Shown: positions 13,241 to 26,466, numbered from the stretch's first letter. The stretch is DNA of 64,000 bases from Crotophaga sulcirostris (GCA_013397455.1 VYZB01000076.1:431543-495542); one strand, 5' to 3'. Notes: generated from the letters alone by a model not told the origin. A program made the numbers and translations.

Positions 13241-14264
13241 ATGTACTGAGGCCAAAAGTCCTACTGTTGACAACACCCATGTGTAGGTGCCTCCATGCAT
13301 CTATAACTCACACAGTAGTGACTTGCTTATCAGTAGCTATGAGTCTAGGTCTCCTGCAGCAGGGCTTAGTGCTGCAGCCCTTTCACAACATGTTCTTAGT
13401 TGATGCATTCTGCATAAGACCACCAGTGCTTCTCCATTAAATGTTGCGCAGCACATCTGGAAAGCCCGTGATATGGTGCTGCATGACTGGTAATTCATGA
13501 GGTGTTATCTTTCCACATATGGTCCTTTCCCCATTTCCACCACAGCATGTTATGTGTGTCTCAAGCCTTAAAATGCCACACAACAAGGTAATGTGGAAGC
13601 AATGATGAGAAGAAGCTGTACACTGCCCAGAGCTTACACAGGATCTGAGTTGCATGCCTCTAGAAGGCTTGGATTTATAGCTCAAAATTATTGCTTGACA
13701 CAGGCATAAAATTTTTTCCTGGAGTGTAAATAATTGGATCTGTATTTTCTTACCAAACATAGGTGAATGAGCAACTGGTGACAGTCTGAGAGAACTCAAA
13801 CTTTGACTTTTCTGGACAGAGTGTTTTAACATACCACGGTTAAGGAATAAAATTTTCCAAAGCAGAATTGGGGTAGAAAGTGTTTTTTTAGAAGCAGTAA
13901 ATTACCAAATGCTCCGAACATCCTATTTAACCTGGGCCACAATGCATCAGGAACATAGCAATAATATGCTAGCTTATGCCTTTAACAGGAAGCATTTTAT
14001 TTTCCAGTAAACCACCTAAACTGATGAAGAGCAAGCACAGTAGCTAAAATATAATTTTTGGAGGCAACAAGCCTTCTGAAAATTCATATAATATTTCAAC
14101 ACTTTAATAGCATTACAGTTCTTATTACAGATATGATACTACCTGTTAAGGTAACCAGTATTTAAGTGTTTTATCATTTAAGAAAAATGAGTGATCTGAG
14201 ATTTTGGATAGAAGCTTACTACCACATAAAATGAGATATAAGGTAAAACACCTAGTATCAAATT
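13241..14264. other. Spacer between two inverted CR1 copies, no gene seen
   Basis: About 1 kb of unique sequence separates the reverse CR1 on the left from the forward CR1 on the right. A 131-codon stop-free stretch on the - strand (13437-13832) shows no recognisable domain and no codon bias that I can see, so I treat it as chance. Confidence 0.5.
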
Positions 14265-15066
14265 ACAGGCTGGATTGATAGCCCCAGGTAAATTGGATGA
14301 GGTTTAACAATTCCAAGCACCAGGTCCTGTGCTTGGATCAGAAGAATCCCATGCAATACTACAGACTTGGGGAAGAAAGCTGCCCAACAAAAAAGGACCT
14401 GGGGGTGGTGCTCAATAGACAGCTGAGTATGAGCCAGCAGTGTGACCGGGCCACCAAGGAGGCCAACAGCATACTGGCTTTTATCAGAAATGGTGTGGCC
14501 AACAGGAGTAGTGAAGTGATTGTACCCCCGTACTCAGCACTGGTGAGGCTGCACCTCAAATCCTGTGTTCAGTTTTGGGCCCCTTGCTACTATAAGGATA
14601 TTGAGCTGCTGGAGTGTGTCCAGAGAAGGGCAAAAAAACTGGTGAAGAGTCTGGAGCACAAATATTATGAGGAGCAGCTGAGGGAACTGGGTTGTTTATG
14701 CTGCAGCAGAGGAGGCTGAGAGGAGGCCTTATCGCTCTCTAAAACTACCTGTAAGGAGGTTGTAATGAGGTGGGTGCTGATTTCTTCTCCCAAGTGACAA
14801 GCCATAGGACAAGAGGAAATGGCCTCAAGTTGTGCCAGAGGAGGTTTAGATTGGATATTAGGAAAAAATTCTTTACTGAAAGAGTGGTGAAGCATTGGAA
14901 CATGCTGCCCAGGGAAATTGTGGAGTCACCATTCCTGCAGATGTTCAAAAAAACATGGAAAAGTGTCACTTGGGCACATGGTCTAGTGGGCACAGTGGTG
15001 TTGGGCTGATGGCTGGACTTGATGATCTTAGAGGTCTTTTCCAACTGTAATGATTCTATGATTCTA
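14265..15066 (+). mobile_element. CR1 LINE fragment, 5'-truncated, forward orientation
   Basis: The sequence begins inside the CR1 reverse-transcriptase gene (about 14265), runs through the ORF2 C terminus and the 3' region ('GATTGGATATTAGGAAAAAA' near 14850), and ends in the CR1 3' repeats: two ATTCTATG-like units at about 15049-15064. About 800 bp of the element remain. The coding part is fairly well preserved compared with the older copies in the window, which suggests moderate age. No target-site duplication is visible, as is usual for CR1. Confidence 0.95.
14297..14719 (+). pseudogene. CR1 ORF2 reverse-transcriptase C-terminal remnant
   Basis: A 140-codon stop-free stretch encodes the region downstream of the catalytic core of CR1 reverse transcriptase. 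Visible landmarks are YRLGEE, KKDLGVVLNRQLSMSQQC, ATKEANSILAFI, LVRLHLKSCVQFWAPCYYKD, LLECVQRRAKKLVKSLEH and YEEQLRELG. These match in order the thumb/connection end of the CR1 ORF2 protein, normally about 900 residues or more. The endonuclease and catalytic reverse-transcriptase motifs are absent because the copy is 5'-truncated. After about 14690 the frame leaves the expected protein (CLCCSRGG), indicating a frameshift. The remnant has no start of its own and no expected function. Confidence 0.9.
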
Positions 15067-16399
15067 AATTTAAAGTAATAAATTTGTTTACAAATTTATT
15101 CCAGAGACATATACCGTCCCAGTGCAAAAGAGGACTTCTCCAACTCATATGCCTAGATAAGCATCAAGAAAATCACACATTTACTATCTAGATGGTGGGT
15201 TTTATCCTCATTCGTATCTCATTTGCTAATTGAATTTGCACTATAGAGACTGTAAGGTGAAGTTTTTGCAAAATGCACATTTATCAAAATGGTCTGTTTA
15301 ATCAATGCTTTTTTGAGTCAATACATTCTAGTGGGATGGTTTCTGTCTTCCAGAGCTTTCTAGTGATAGAGAAAGGAGGAGAGAAATCTAAGCCAAGAAA
15401 TAGTGGCTGGTTTTGGTCCAGGGAGCACTGTTTTATCACAGTTCTGTCTTGGGAAGGCATGTGATAGTTTGTTCCAATGTGGTCAAAACATATATTTTGA
15501 AGCCTCAGGTAAAGCTGTGAAATAGCAGTCTGTGCTTGGACAGTTCCAAGAGTAAGCGATCATGAAAGTGTATGCAGTTCATGGGGAACCTTGCATCCAC
15601 CCTGCATCTGTGCACCTCAAGATGACACATGCATGACACGCTACTTCTCATCTTCCTTGCTTTCTTTTTGAATAAAAGGGTAATTTTCACAGCATTTATT
15701 GAAATAGTGGCTGTTTCAAACCTGCATTTCATTTTTAACCAATTATAAGGAGGTTCCTTCAGATAATAAGTCAGTAATTCCTTCAGAAATCAATGGATAG
15801 TGCTCACAGCTATTATTATCTTGGCAGCATATTGCAGGATTAGTAGAACATTTTCTCTATGTTTATAACTACCTCATGCTGGCATTTGATTCCCATTTGT
15901 CCTTAAAATGAAACCAAAGAAAAGTAGTTGCACAATCACTCTTAGTTTCTGCCTCTCAAGCACAAATCATTCTATCAATGACAGTATTATTTTCCTCAAA
16001 GTAATGAAAATTAAATTAAAGAAATTTAAAGTACAGATGGATTTTAGGTAAATGGCATGAAAAAGAAGTATGTGGAAAAAAGAGTGAGTCAGTTAACACC
16101 ATACTTACAAAAAATCACATGTGGATTAACTAGATATGGCTGTGTTGCAGTCTAGTTTTAGTGGCTAAATTCCTAAACATCAGGTACTTCATTTCGGGTG
16201 GAATTACACATTTTTTGGGGGATAATTAATTTTAGTTGTAGATCAGATTAAAAATGTGGAGACACAGAAACACTGACCAGAAGCCTAAATCATTTAATGT
16301 GATTTTCCACTATCATTGTAAATTTTTTGATGTTTATATTGTCAGATATACACAAAGGTAACAAGTATCTGCCACAGCTTTTCAAAATGTTGAAGACTG
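15067..16399. other. Unique AT-rich sequence, no gene seen
   Basis: Nothing recognisable as exon, RNA gene or repeat of known family. Confidence 0.5.
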
Positions 16400-18300
16400 A
16401 TTTCCTGCCATCCTTTCAGTGTTCTCTATATCTCTCTCTACAGTCTATCTTTTTAGATCTCTGGTTAGTCCTGTCACTCTCTTTTAGACTATCTCCAAAC
16501 TATCCACAATTATTTGAAAGTTGGATACTTAAAATGGAAACTACGCAGGTTGACATTCACTCTTAGGAAACAAACCAGAAACATTATGTCAATTCTTTGA
16601 CCAGCTCCATTCTTATTAATGCATCCCCAAAGGGTCTTTGTCTTTTGTCACACCAGCATAAGGTCATTAATTCATTTAAAATAGGCGACCATTATAATAC
16701 CTAGACTTTTGTCATTTCATTTGAAGATCATTAGACACAAATGATTTGAAAACTTCTGTCTTATCTAAGTATTCTCATTTATTCCTCCTTTGTCATGAAT
16801 TGACTTTTTCTTTTTTTTCACAGCAATATTTCTAATAGCAAATGACACCATATTATTTTAATATTTATGAAGATGCTCAAGCCATTAAAATATTGGTCCT
16901 TCTAAATATGATTTGCCAATACCTTTCCCTCTCCATCAAGAAGCTGTCCAACAATATTCTTTGTTTCCCTCATTACCAACCCCATTTCTTGTAAACTGCG
17001 TCTCATTGTGTGTCTTGACATCTGGAATTTTGTCCCTATGTGTTTGCTCTGTGCTTTTAAACTTATTCTTAGTAAACTAACCTAGTTTTTGCTTCTTGCA
17101 CACTTTCTTCACACATCTGAGATCAATGAAAAACTCACAATCCAGAGAAGTTTCCAATTTGTCTGTCTTTCCTTGGGTTAGTTTGTGTTTGTGCTCATAA
17201 GAAAAGGCCAGCTACACTTTATATCTTCTTTTCTTACATTCACTTTCAATAGTTGTCAACTGTCTGAGCATGTATGCCTTCCTGACAGCCTATTTGGGGG
17301 TTATATTTGGTGTATACCATTTTACCTCTTTCTCCTATCAGATCCTGAATACTGTTAGTTTATTATTATTCATGTTAAGAGGGCCCTTCACCTTTACATT
17401 CTTGTCTGATGCCTCCATGTTGGCTGGAATCAGTTCTAACCTGCCATATGATTTCCCTAACTCTCCCATTACTTTCGAAAGCAAATTCTATGCTCTGATT
17501 TTCCCATCTCTTCAGAGAAAGCATTATCCACCTGAACTTCTTTACATTTTAGACAGTTGTAGATCCTAATCAGATAGCTCCATTGTTTTCTTCCCGTTCA
17601 TCTCTATTCAGAGATTTTCAGTAAGCTTCTCTCCTTTTATTTTCTGCCTTGGCAAGCACATGCATCCTTGATCTTCAAAGGAATACTCCTTCTTACCTGT
17701 CTTTCTTGTGCAAGCTATTCCTCTTTTATATTAACATTCCAGTCATAGGAATTATCCTACCATGTCTTTATTACACCAATTAAGTCATAAACTTGACCAT
17801 CTAGTAAGAATCTCAGTCCCTCTTTCTTCCCCATACTTCTTGTATTAATACACTATGCCTGGATGTTTTGCAGACTGTCATACTACTTGTGATGTTCTTA
17901 TATGATCATAATAAGAAGAGTCCTCTTCCCTTTCCCCAGTTATGGGGTTTTGTCTGCATTACTTTTTCTTATTGTCTCCTGCCTATTAGCGCTATTCACC
18001 TACCGCATCTAGCTCTGCTAATCCCCATTTAAAACCCTTTCCATGACATAGTTTCAAACCTAATTTTGAAGATAATCGGGTTTTATACAAAACATGTTAT
18101 GGAAGTGGTCCATTATTCCAGAGTTCATAATTGGATTTTTTTCTGGGGTTATATATTTGTTTAGCTCTGAGGTGAATGGTCATAGAGTTCGCTCATCCTG
18201 CTTTGTACCAGTTTTTAGGAAGAAATTCTACACTTTTTCTAAGTATTCAACACTACAGTTTCATATTGAAGTGGCTCCAGATTGCTTAGACTTTCACTTC
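16400..18300 (-). mobile_element. Ancient, heavily decayed CR1-like LINE, reverse orientation
   Basis: The + strand is strongly pyrimidine-rich over about 1.9 kb, as expected for the antisense strand of a LINE. Two parts can be matched to remembered CR1 patterns in the right order. About 16461-16705 follows the reverse-complemented 3' region (a 'CACTCTCTTTTAGACTATCTCC' type stretch, then ATTAATGCAT...TTGTCACACC). About 17390-17880 follows the reverse-complemented endonuclease region, most clearly CATTCCAGTCATAGGAATTA, then CCTACCATGTC (near 17754-17770) and a CTTCTTGTATTAATACACTA stretch near 17838. The span is shorter than in an intact ORF2, so internal deletions are likely. No reading frame survives. 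Edges are approximate; it is much older than the copies with clear 3' repeats. Confidence 0.55.
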
Positions 18301-21300
18301 CAGTAGCCTTTCAATTCTTGTTTTTTATTTACTGAGTTAGAATCTCTTTTAACACTTAACTGTTCATAGGTACCTCAGTATTACAGCCAAAAAAGACTGC
18401 ATCAAAGTGAGGAATTTATCTTTTCAAAGCTGTACAAAGAAACCAAATTCATAATGACACAATTCAACATGCATATTTAAAGAGAGAAATCTTATGGATG
18501 TGCTATACCAATTAGATTTGAATGAATGTAAATTCATTAAATTATCTGCCTAATGCATAATATTGTGTCCATACAAATTTATATTGAGGTAGGCTGTCAT
18601 ATCATATACTTATGCTATAAATCAGTATTACAACTCACAAGTATTTTTCAATTATTTTTTCATTGCTGTTCTTTTGACACCGTGTTTCCTTTATGCAAAC
18701 ATTTAAACAGGACAGTTTATTTTTGCGAAGTAGATAATCATTTAATTGTAAAAATGTCTCCCTACTGTACTCACTTACCATTTACCTAAGAGAATGTATC
18801 GACAATTGTGTATCAATAAAAAGCTACCGAGTGAAATAATACAATGAAATATGATTTAAAAGTTAAGTGGATCACTTGATTTTAGATTTTTAATAATCTT
18901 ATCTTTGTTTCCAGACATAAAATCAAAACAGCTTTCTGAGCAGAAGACTTTGTGTACATCAACAAGGATCTTTATATGCTTTATACAGGCACTAGCCATA
19001 TGATCATTGCTAAAGAAATGATGGAAGTCAACACAGAGTGCAAATAGCAATGTATAACTGTGCAGCACCTGTTTTGCTTTTGTTTATTTTTTTTTGTATT
19101 TGAGACCAATCAAAGTGCTTCTTTTGTCTTTTTGTGTTTAAGATATTACAGAACCAGGTTAAACTTATGGGAAGCTATCATAAACCTTTATGATGAAATA
19201 GGCTGCAGCTACAAAATGCTGTATATTTCGTAGGGCTTTTAAAATTAGTGACCTTTTTGGTAAAGTTAGTGACAAATACAGGTTGGAAAACAAACTTCTG
19301 CAAGAAAACCAGAAGTGACATGACAAAGGGCTGGCATAATGTCCAAGGTACTGTCTTTTATTGTATTTGATGTCTGTTCAGACACATTTGACATGTCTGT
19401 TTTCAGATCTCTTTTCTAATAGCAGCTGGGCTCTGATAAGATAGAACGCCTTCATTTCCAGCCCTTTTTTTACTCTTCTCACCAAAGTGAAAAAATATCT
19501 GACAATATAAAGTATCCCTCCCATCCTCTTTAACTAAGAATCCAAATTTCACAGTTTTGATGGAAGCTTCTGACAAAATAATTAATGCTAAAGTAAACAG
19601 TTATCAAGAATGTCTGTCTGCAGTAGGAATGCTCCCGTTTGAGGCTTTTATTTACTTTACACTCATATCTACTTAACCTACTTTAACCTACCCATCTATC
19701 AAGAAACTATACAGTTCTGTATAGTGACTAATTTTTCATCTAATAGAAATTTTGCAGCTCAGGAAAAATTAAATTTATATAACTTGCATTATGTCCTCAT
19801 AAAGTTTATAACTCAATGAATGATGACATAGGTTTAACTGATGAACTGATTTAAGAATCTGTTGTCACTTAGGAATGTTATTGCTAAAATAAAATATCTG
19901 GTCATGCTGTCAGAACTTCCCAAATTACTTTCTTGAATCAATTCAATCTTTCTGTACGTAACCTTACTATGGAAGCTTCTTTGTATAAAAAAATGTAAAA
20001 AGGACTTCCTAGCACTGTTTTCCATGCAGGAAAAAGGATGTAGTAAAGGGAAGATTTTAACAAAATTCAGTGAAGTTTTGAAAGTCTTGGATATTTTCCT
20101 TCAAGCTGTAGGAAAGTTTTGGTTGGCTGGTTAGTTGGTGTGAGAGGCTGCCCACTAAGGATTAAACACTGTCAAAATGCAAAATAAAGCCAGTTTACTT
20201 CATTTTGCATGGAGCTTTTAAAGCTGTGGTCTAGGGAAAGTGTTTTATTAGCTTATAACCACCTGTCACTTCAAACTATATAAACCGTTTGCTAGAGAGA
20301 GCAATTAAACAGAAAATTCTCAGAGGATCATTTTAAGAAATGAATTATAAACAACAAGGGAAATGAAGTTGATATAGACAAATATTATTTATATCATGAA
20401 TCAAACGCACCTTATTTGCAATTCTTAATACTGGAATTCTCTCAAATGTTACAGTTGTGATCAGATGCAGATTTTATTTTGAATCTGAAACTATTTTGCT
20501 CAATATATGAGTTCATTTATGGACATGCTTTTGTGACTTGAAAGAATGTGGTTATATACTTCCAGTTGTTTTTCTTTTTCCATTTCTATTGGCCTTTTAC
20601 TTTGAAAAAAAGACAGGTCAAACAGGAAAATGATGAATAATTCAAAATACTGAAATCAGAAGACAGTGAAAAGCCGAGAAAGGTCTGTTTCAGACAATTT
20701 ATGATATTAGTTGTTTCCTCTCATTTGGTAATTTCCACGCAGGATCTTATATTCCTTCACATTCTAGGGTGACAATTATAACTTGATTAAAAAAATACAA
20801 TGGAGATGTTTATGCTGATGTTTTCCTATTGATATTGACAAACAAAAATGAAGAATATTAAAATAACAATGTGGTGACATTTTCCCTGTTGTCTAAGACA
20901 GCTGTTTTACATGATTTGTTGTTTTGAGTTAGCAAAAATAATTTTATCCTTAGATGTTATATTAGTCTGTTTGTTGATACACTTAGGTCTTACAACAAAG
21001 CCACAATTTCTAAGTAAATTTAAGACAACAACTAAATAATTTTGTTTAAGTGGAAGAATTCCTTAGCTTCTTGGTATTTCAGTGTTTGTTAAATAGACGT
21101 ATGAAAAGAAGTAAATCAGTAATCAATAAAACAGTCTTCTCAAGACCATCATGAATATGCACGTTTAATCTAATCATTTACTCTTGATGTTTATTGCTTT
21201 CTGTTTCTACAGATGAGGAAGGCTTCACATTACACTTAAATGCTCTCCTACTTTTCAGATTGAGAGTCAGATTCGGTTTGTTCCCTCCAACTGTGAAAAT

Positions 21301-22654
21301 GTCTAAATAAACCATCTTCTAACACATTTTGTTATTTTGAAGCTACAACATTTCAGTTAATACTGTGTTTCAGTGAACATAGCGATGACAGGTCATGCCA
21401 TACTTTAAATTAGTTTCTTCCCTTATATAGGATTCCCAGACTAGCTTGAGTTGTTAGGCATACATGTGACAATTGTAAACAGAGGCAGAGCCACTCAGTG
21501 ATTATCACTTAGACTTGCTGGGTTGAATTTACTTCAGGCATGACAAGTCAAGGGGTTTGTGTAGTGCTTAAGCATTATCCTTTGATGCGCACCTAGAGAT
21601 AGCTTCTCTCCTTCATATCCTTATATTCAAGCAAATACGGTTCTCATTCAGCTTCTTCCCATCCTGTCATTAGAGGGATACTGGTTTGCATGTTTGGTAG
21701 AGGCCTGACTTGTAACATGTCTCAAAATGTGGCAGATGGCAAATGCATACATCTTTACGGCCCCTGTGGCAAGAAGGTCAACCTTTCCTTTACAAAATAA
21801 GCTTGACTTTTATCATTACAGAATTCTTTGTCTCGTGAAAAGTCATGTCACCATTAGCTTATTAAGGTAGGGTGTACAACAAAAGCAGATATCACAGGCT
21901 GAAAGCTTAAAAAATACCCTTCTAAGCACTTGAGGATGACACAAAACGAGCAGGGGTGAGAAATTGTTACATTGAAGGAGAGAACACAAAAACTACAGAA
22001 ACTCTTAGATGCACAAATGGCCAGAAGAATGGTAAGGTTTCCAAAGTTACATGATAATTGCACTTGATAGCAATATCTAACCTTAGTTGCATAGTGGCAG
22101 GTGGCCGGCATGAAAAATATAGACAGGTACACTTCAATCTGTATAGAGCCAGTATTAAAAACTCTGAGAATAAGATGATATAAAGAATATTACACTGAGC
22201 AACAACCAATGCAGCAGTAGTAGATTATTAGGACATTCTGTATAGAAGGTCGAAGTAATTTGTGTGAATGATCTAGCAATATAAATTTAACTATAATTTA
22301 AATAATTTCCATGTTACAATAACTTTACATGCATAGGAATTTAGCCAGTTATATCTCAGAGTAAAAACAGAAATTAAGCTCTGTAGATTCTACCTGCCTT
22401 ACGTACAGGACATTGTCAGAAATTTTGGAAATAGAATTTTTGTGAAATATTTTGCAAATAGAATTTTCTAATCTGGGTGCTGCTGTAGCATATACCTTGA
22501 TATCTCCCTGTAAGTGCAGAAACAAAAAAAAAGAAAAATGATTACCATGTCATTTTGCCATAGATTTTTGGCTAAAAAATGCACATTTTTATATTCCAAT
22601 TAACCGATTAAAATAATTTAAAGTAAGTTTATTTTATGGTGATTAGATCCTTAG

Positions 22655-22668
22655 ATGCACATGTGCAT
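22655..22668. repeat. 14-bp perfect palindrome ATGCACATGTGCAT
   Basis: The 14 bases equal their own reverse complement, and the purine/pyrimidine alternation continues to about 22671. A second alternating stretch (TATACATATATGTGT type) follows within 60 bp. Such sequences can adopt cruciform or Z-DNA forms; no function is shown. Confidence 0.8.
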
Positions 22669-22887
22669 GCAGGTATGGTCATGTGTCTACAGGCATAGGT
22701 ATATACATATATGTGTTTCAGTGTGAATATATTTGCAAAGGGGGAAAACTTTTTCTGATATAGTACATTTTCTTAATTATCATTTGAATAGAACAGAAGG
22801 TACGTGCCAGGATTTTTGAATTGTTAATTAATCTAGTAGTCAATTTCTTAGTGGCATCTGTGTACAGGAAACCCTGTTTCACGCTGT

Positions 22888-22920
22888 GAGAAAAATAAAA
22901 TAATAATAATAAAAAAGAAA
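22888..22920. repeat. Low-complexity (ATA)n/A-rich run
   Basis: A-rich run with about four consecutive AAT units and flanking A tracts. Simple sequence only. Confidence 0.8.
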
Positions 22921-23100
22921 ACTGCTACTTCTGATCAGCTCTGCCATATTTTCAAAAAGCCTATGAACCAGAACAGTGGGTTAAAAGGAAGTTGACCTGA
23001 CACATCCAGGTAGACTGATAAACTGAGCTGAAAGCATTTCATCTTGCAGCTGATGCTAGGTGAAGCATGTATGACAAATTGTAATGGCTAGAGGGTAATG

Positions 23101-26100
23101 GATCACCTGTAAGGGCTCAGCGTTCTCTCAGTAACTTGGTCGCGCGCTGTCTCCCGCTTTCCCCCATGCACAGCAAGAAAATCCCTTCACAAGTCTTAGG
23201 GCTGCAGGGGAAAATCATGACTTTGGCAAGTCATTCAGCACCCTCTACAAAGCAAGGGCACTATGTCTACACATATGTTCTTACAGCGGGATAGGCTTTG
23301 CACTCAGTCACAGTTTTCGTGTAAATTCTCACTTTGGGACAATGCATGTCTGGCTGGCACTGTTGACCATGGTTCTAAAGAAAGCAGTAACTACAGTATT
23401 GTTATTCCTGAGAAACCATTGCCACTGGTATACTGTCATCAATGCTACAGTAAAAAAAGAGAAGGATCTTTCAAAGCTTTATCTGATCTTAGTTAAGACT
23501 GTTGAGCTGTTTGGCTTTAGACTTACCCTATTCTATAAAATATTTCTGCACCCTAGCTTTGGATATTGTAAGATTTTGGTGCTTCTGGTTCACTTCTACA
23601 AAAGTTGTGGGTTCCATTAGGAAGGTTAAGGCAGACTAAAGTCACAGACCCATCTGCTGCAATGTTGCAAAATAATCTTCATTTTATGTTAGATTGTTTA
23701 CTACTGAATCTTTTAGGATGTTTTTTACAACAGAATAAAAAGAGATTCCTTGAACTAAGAAACATAAGAGCAAAGTGTAAATTGATTTTCCCAAATTTCT
23801 GTTGCCAAACTATGAGAAATCCCAGGACAAACAATCACTCAGCTTTAGTAGTTTTAAACATTACTTTATCAAAGAGAATATTACAGATGATGTAATGATA
23901 AAAGTACACAAAACAATTTTTTTAAAAAATTCAGCCTATTGATAATTCTTACATTTCGTGAGGGGTAGAACTGTTATGCATATAATGCTGATTTCTTCCC
24001 CAAAAATGTAAAAAAGTACTGAGGGAAAATTATATTGAGCACTTTTTCATTATTCTACCTACTAACTGTCTCGTCATGCTTCTTACCCCCTGTTTTAGTA
24101 GTTTACTCACTTGAGTGTTTCAGTCAGGCACCTAACTTTGAAATCTGCATCCATCACAATGACTTTGAGTCTATATGCTCTGGTTGAGCAATGAGGTGCT
24201 CAGAATCATTCAAGTAGACTTAGGTCATGTCAACACTATATGAACACATCCTGCAGAACATCCCAGAGAGTTTCAATGCAGCTTACAAGTGGATGCACAG
24301 AACATCAGAAAGTGATCAGACAAGTTCCTGAACATAAAACTGTGATCTCAGAAAAAAAAAAATAGATGATTTGGATTTATATGGATACAGTTTAAAGATT
24401 AAAGCTCATCAGCTTCAGTAAGAAAAAGGTAAAAGATTTAAAAGATTAATTTGTAAATAAAAAAGAAACCTCTGGTGCTGTTACACTCACAAACTATTTT
24501 AAGTAGCTAAATCATAGTATTTACTATTTTACAAAGAAGGAAAAAAGAAGGCATAAATAAACAACCTCTGGAATAGATCTCAGCATGACAAGTATTTCTA
24601 TAAATGAAAATAATAGCATTGCCCATTAAGAGTTAGTTACAGTGGTAATGTGAGTAGAAAGAAGAAAGACTAAAACTATTCTTGAGAATAAAAAGGTAGA
24701 CGACCTGAAAACTCAGAGCCTAAACTTTCTCGTATTAAAGGTATCAGTAAAAATTCATCTGTATTTAATGGTAGCCAAGTGAGGCTTATATTTTCTGGTC
24801 AGTCAAAGGACTTGTTCATTCAAGGAAGTGCTGAAGAAGTGGCAAAAGTACTCATTTTTCATTAAAGTACTACTGGGAAGAAGTTTCAAGCACCAGAGGT
24901 GAAATGAACATCTTTTATTGAAAAAATTCTCCAGTGGTCTAGAGACCTTCTTACTGCATTTTTCAAGTAAATAATTTAGAGAGAATCTAAAGGGAAGATG
25001 TGATTTATTACACATAAGTTCTAGAAAGAAATACTAAAACAGGAGCAAGAAATGTGCAGGTACGTTGTAGTGTGCATGATGAAAGCAGAAACAATCAGCA
25101 CGCTTCTATCAGAGGGTTATTTAAAATCAGGATTAACACTCTACATATCACAGTCACACCACATTCACATGACATTTAGTATGTACCATTGGCAGATAGA
25201 TAACCTCACAAGTGGTGGTTGAAGGGCCCATCTATGTTTAGGCTTTCTCTCATAGTTTAAATTTACATTGAAATTCCTGCAATATGTGGTTACTCAGTCT
25301 CTCACTTCTTCAGAGAAAAACTGGATAGCCAGTGGTTTGTAACATGACTATCCCGTCAGATACACCTGATATACTCTCATTTCTCCCAAAAATGAAGAAT
25401 AAAACTCAATGATAATGTCTTCAGCACCAATAGGCAGTTGATTCAACAATCCCAAAGTCCAACTAAACACATGTTCCTCATTAATGGAGTAAATCTACAG
25501 AGACCTATAAAAGTGATGTTGAAGACTTATCTCTTCTCATATATGCAACAAATGCTTCCTGTACAAAGATCAGATTACTAAAGATGGAAATTCTTGTTTG
25601 TGTTATAGCATTTTCCATGGCTCTTATTCTAGAAAATGGCATCTTACGCTGGTTGGTATTATTTTCTTAAACATCACAAAAGCATATTCTGTAGCAGCTC
25701 TGCAGTCTAGTCAATGTTCAAAACCCCTTATTTTCAAGAGCATGATCAGCAGACACCAGCAGCTCACCAATATTCTTCCTAAAATTTTAAAACTTTCTTG
25801 TTTCCTGTAGTTACTAGTGAGTGATATATCCAAAAATCTTTGATTGCGGAAAAAAAAACCTAGAAAGACAAATCTACACAACAGAATTGCACTTGTTTTG
25901 CAGTCTAATGAGACTCATTTCATGTTGTTTCATGGGGTTTTGCGGGCATTTTTATTCTTTTATTTTTTTTTATTCATTGCCTTTGATTTTTTTTCCGTAT
26001 GCCTCTTCCATTTTGTCTGGCCATGAAGAAGGAAATCGTAAAATACCAGGAGGAATGTCTCATGTCATCACTAGGCAAAAAATGCTGAGAGGTGTGTGCA

Positions 26101-26434
26101 TGGGTCCTTATGAGACAAGAAAACTGGATACCAAACAGTAAGTAATCTTATGCCATAGCTAAAAACGTCTTTCATTGAGTTACGATAAAAAAAAACCCAC
26201 CCCTACAAAAATATTACTATAGTTATAGACAGGAGTAAAAAACTCAGTGAGTGTACTGCCAGACTGACTACAAAGAAAAAATCCTAAACAAACCAGAAGT
26301 CTGACAACTGGTCTTTAGACCATGGATAACCTAATCAACTTTTTCTGTTGTTTTAGTTTGGTTAAATCTTTGAGTTCAGTCTTAATTTTAGTGTAAGATT
26401 GCTATCAGTTTCCCAGTAGTGAACAAAAAATACC
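23101..26434. other. Unique sequence, no gene seen
   Basis: No exon or repeat family is recognisable. The left edge has a small local CpG cluster (five CpGs between 23121 and 23156), unusual for this AT-rich window. The rest is AT-rich, with reading frames under 110 codons that show no domain. Confidence 0.5.
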
Positions 26435-26466
26435 TGCGTATGTGTGCGTATATATGTATATGTACA
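26435..26466. repeat. 32-bp uninterrupted alternating purine/pyrimidine tract
   Basis: Every base from 26435 to 26466 alternates pyrimidine and purine, mixing TG, CG and TA steps (starts TGCGTATGTG and ends TATATGTACA). It is a classic Z-DNA-prone sequence type. It is not a simple microsatellite because the dinucleotide unit changes. Confidence 0.85.

Larger units (their letters stand above)
18301..23100. other. Unique AT-rich sequence, no gene seen
   Basis: No gene or known repeat family is recognisable. A 14-bp palindrome within an alternating purine/pyrimidine run lies at 22655-22671. A short A/T-rich simple repeat with ATA units lies at 22888-22920. Confidence 0.5.

Noticed and set aside
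13437..13832. 131-codon - strand frame as a protein gene
   Set aside because: No domain, no splice context and no codon pattern suggesting selection; lies between two CR1 copies.
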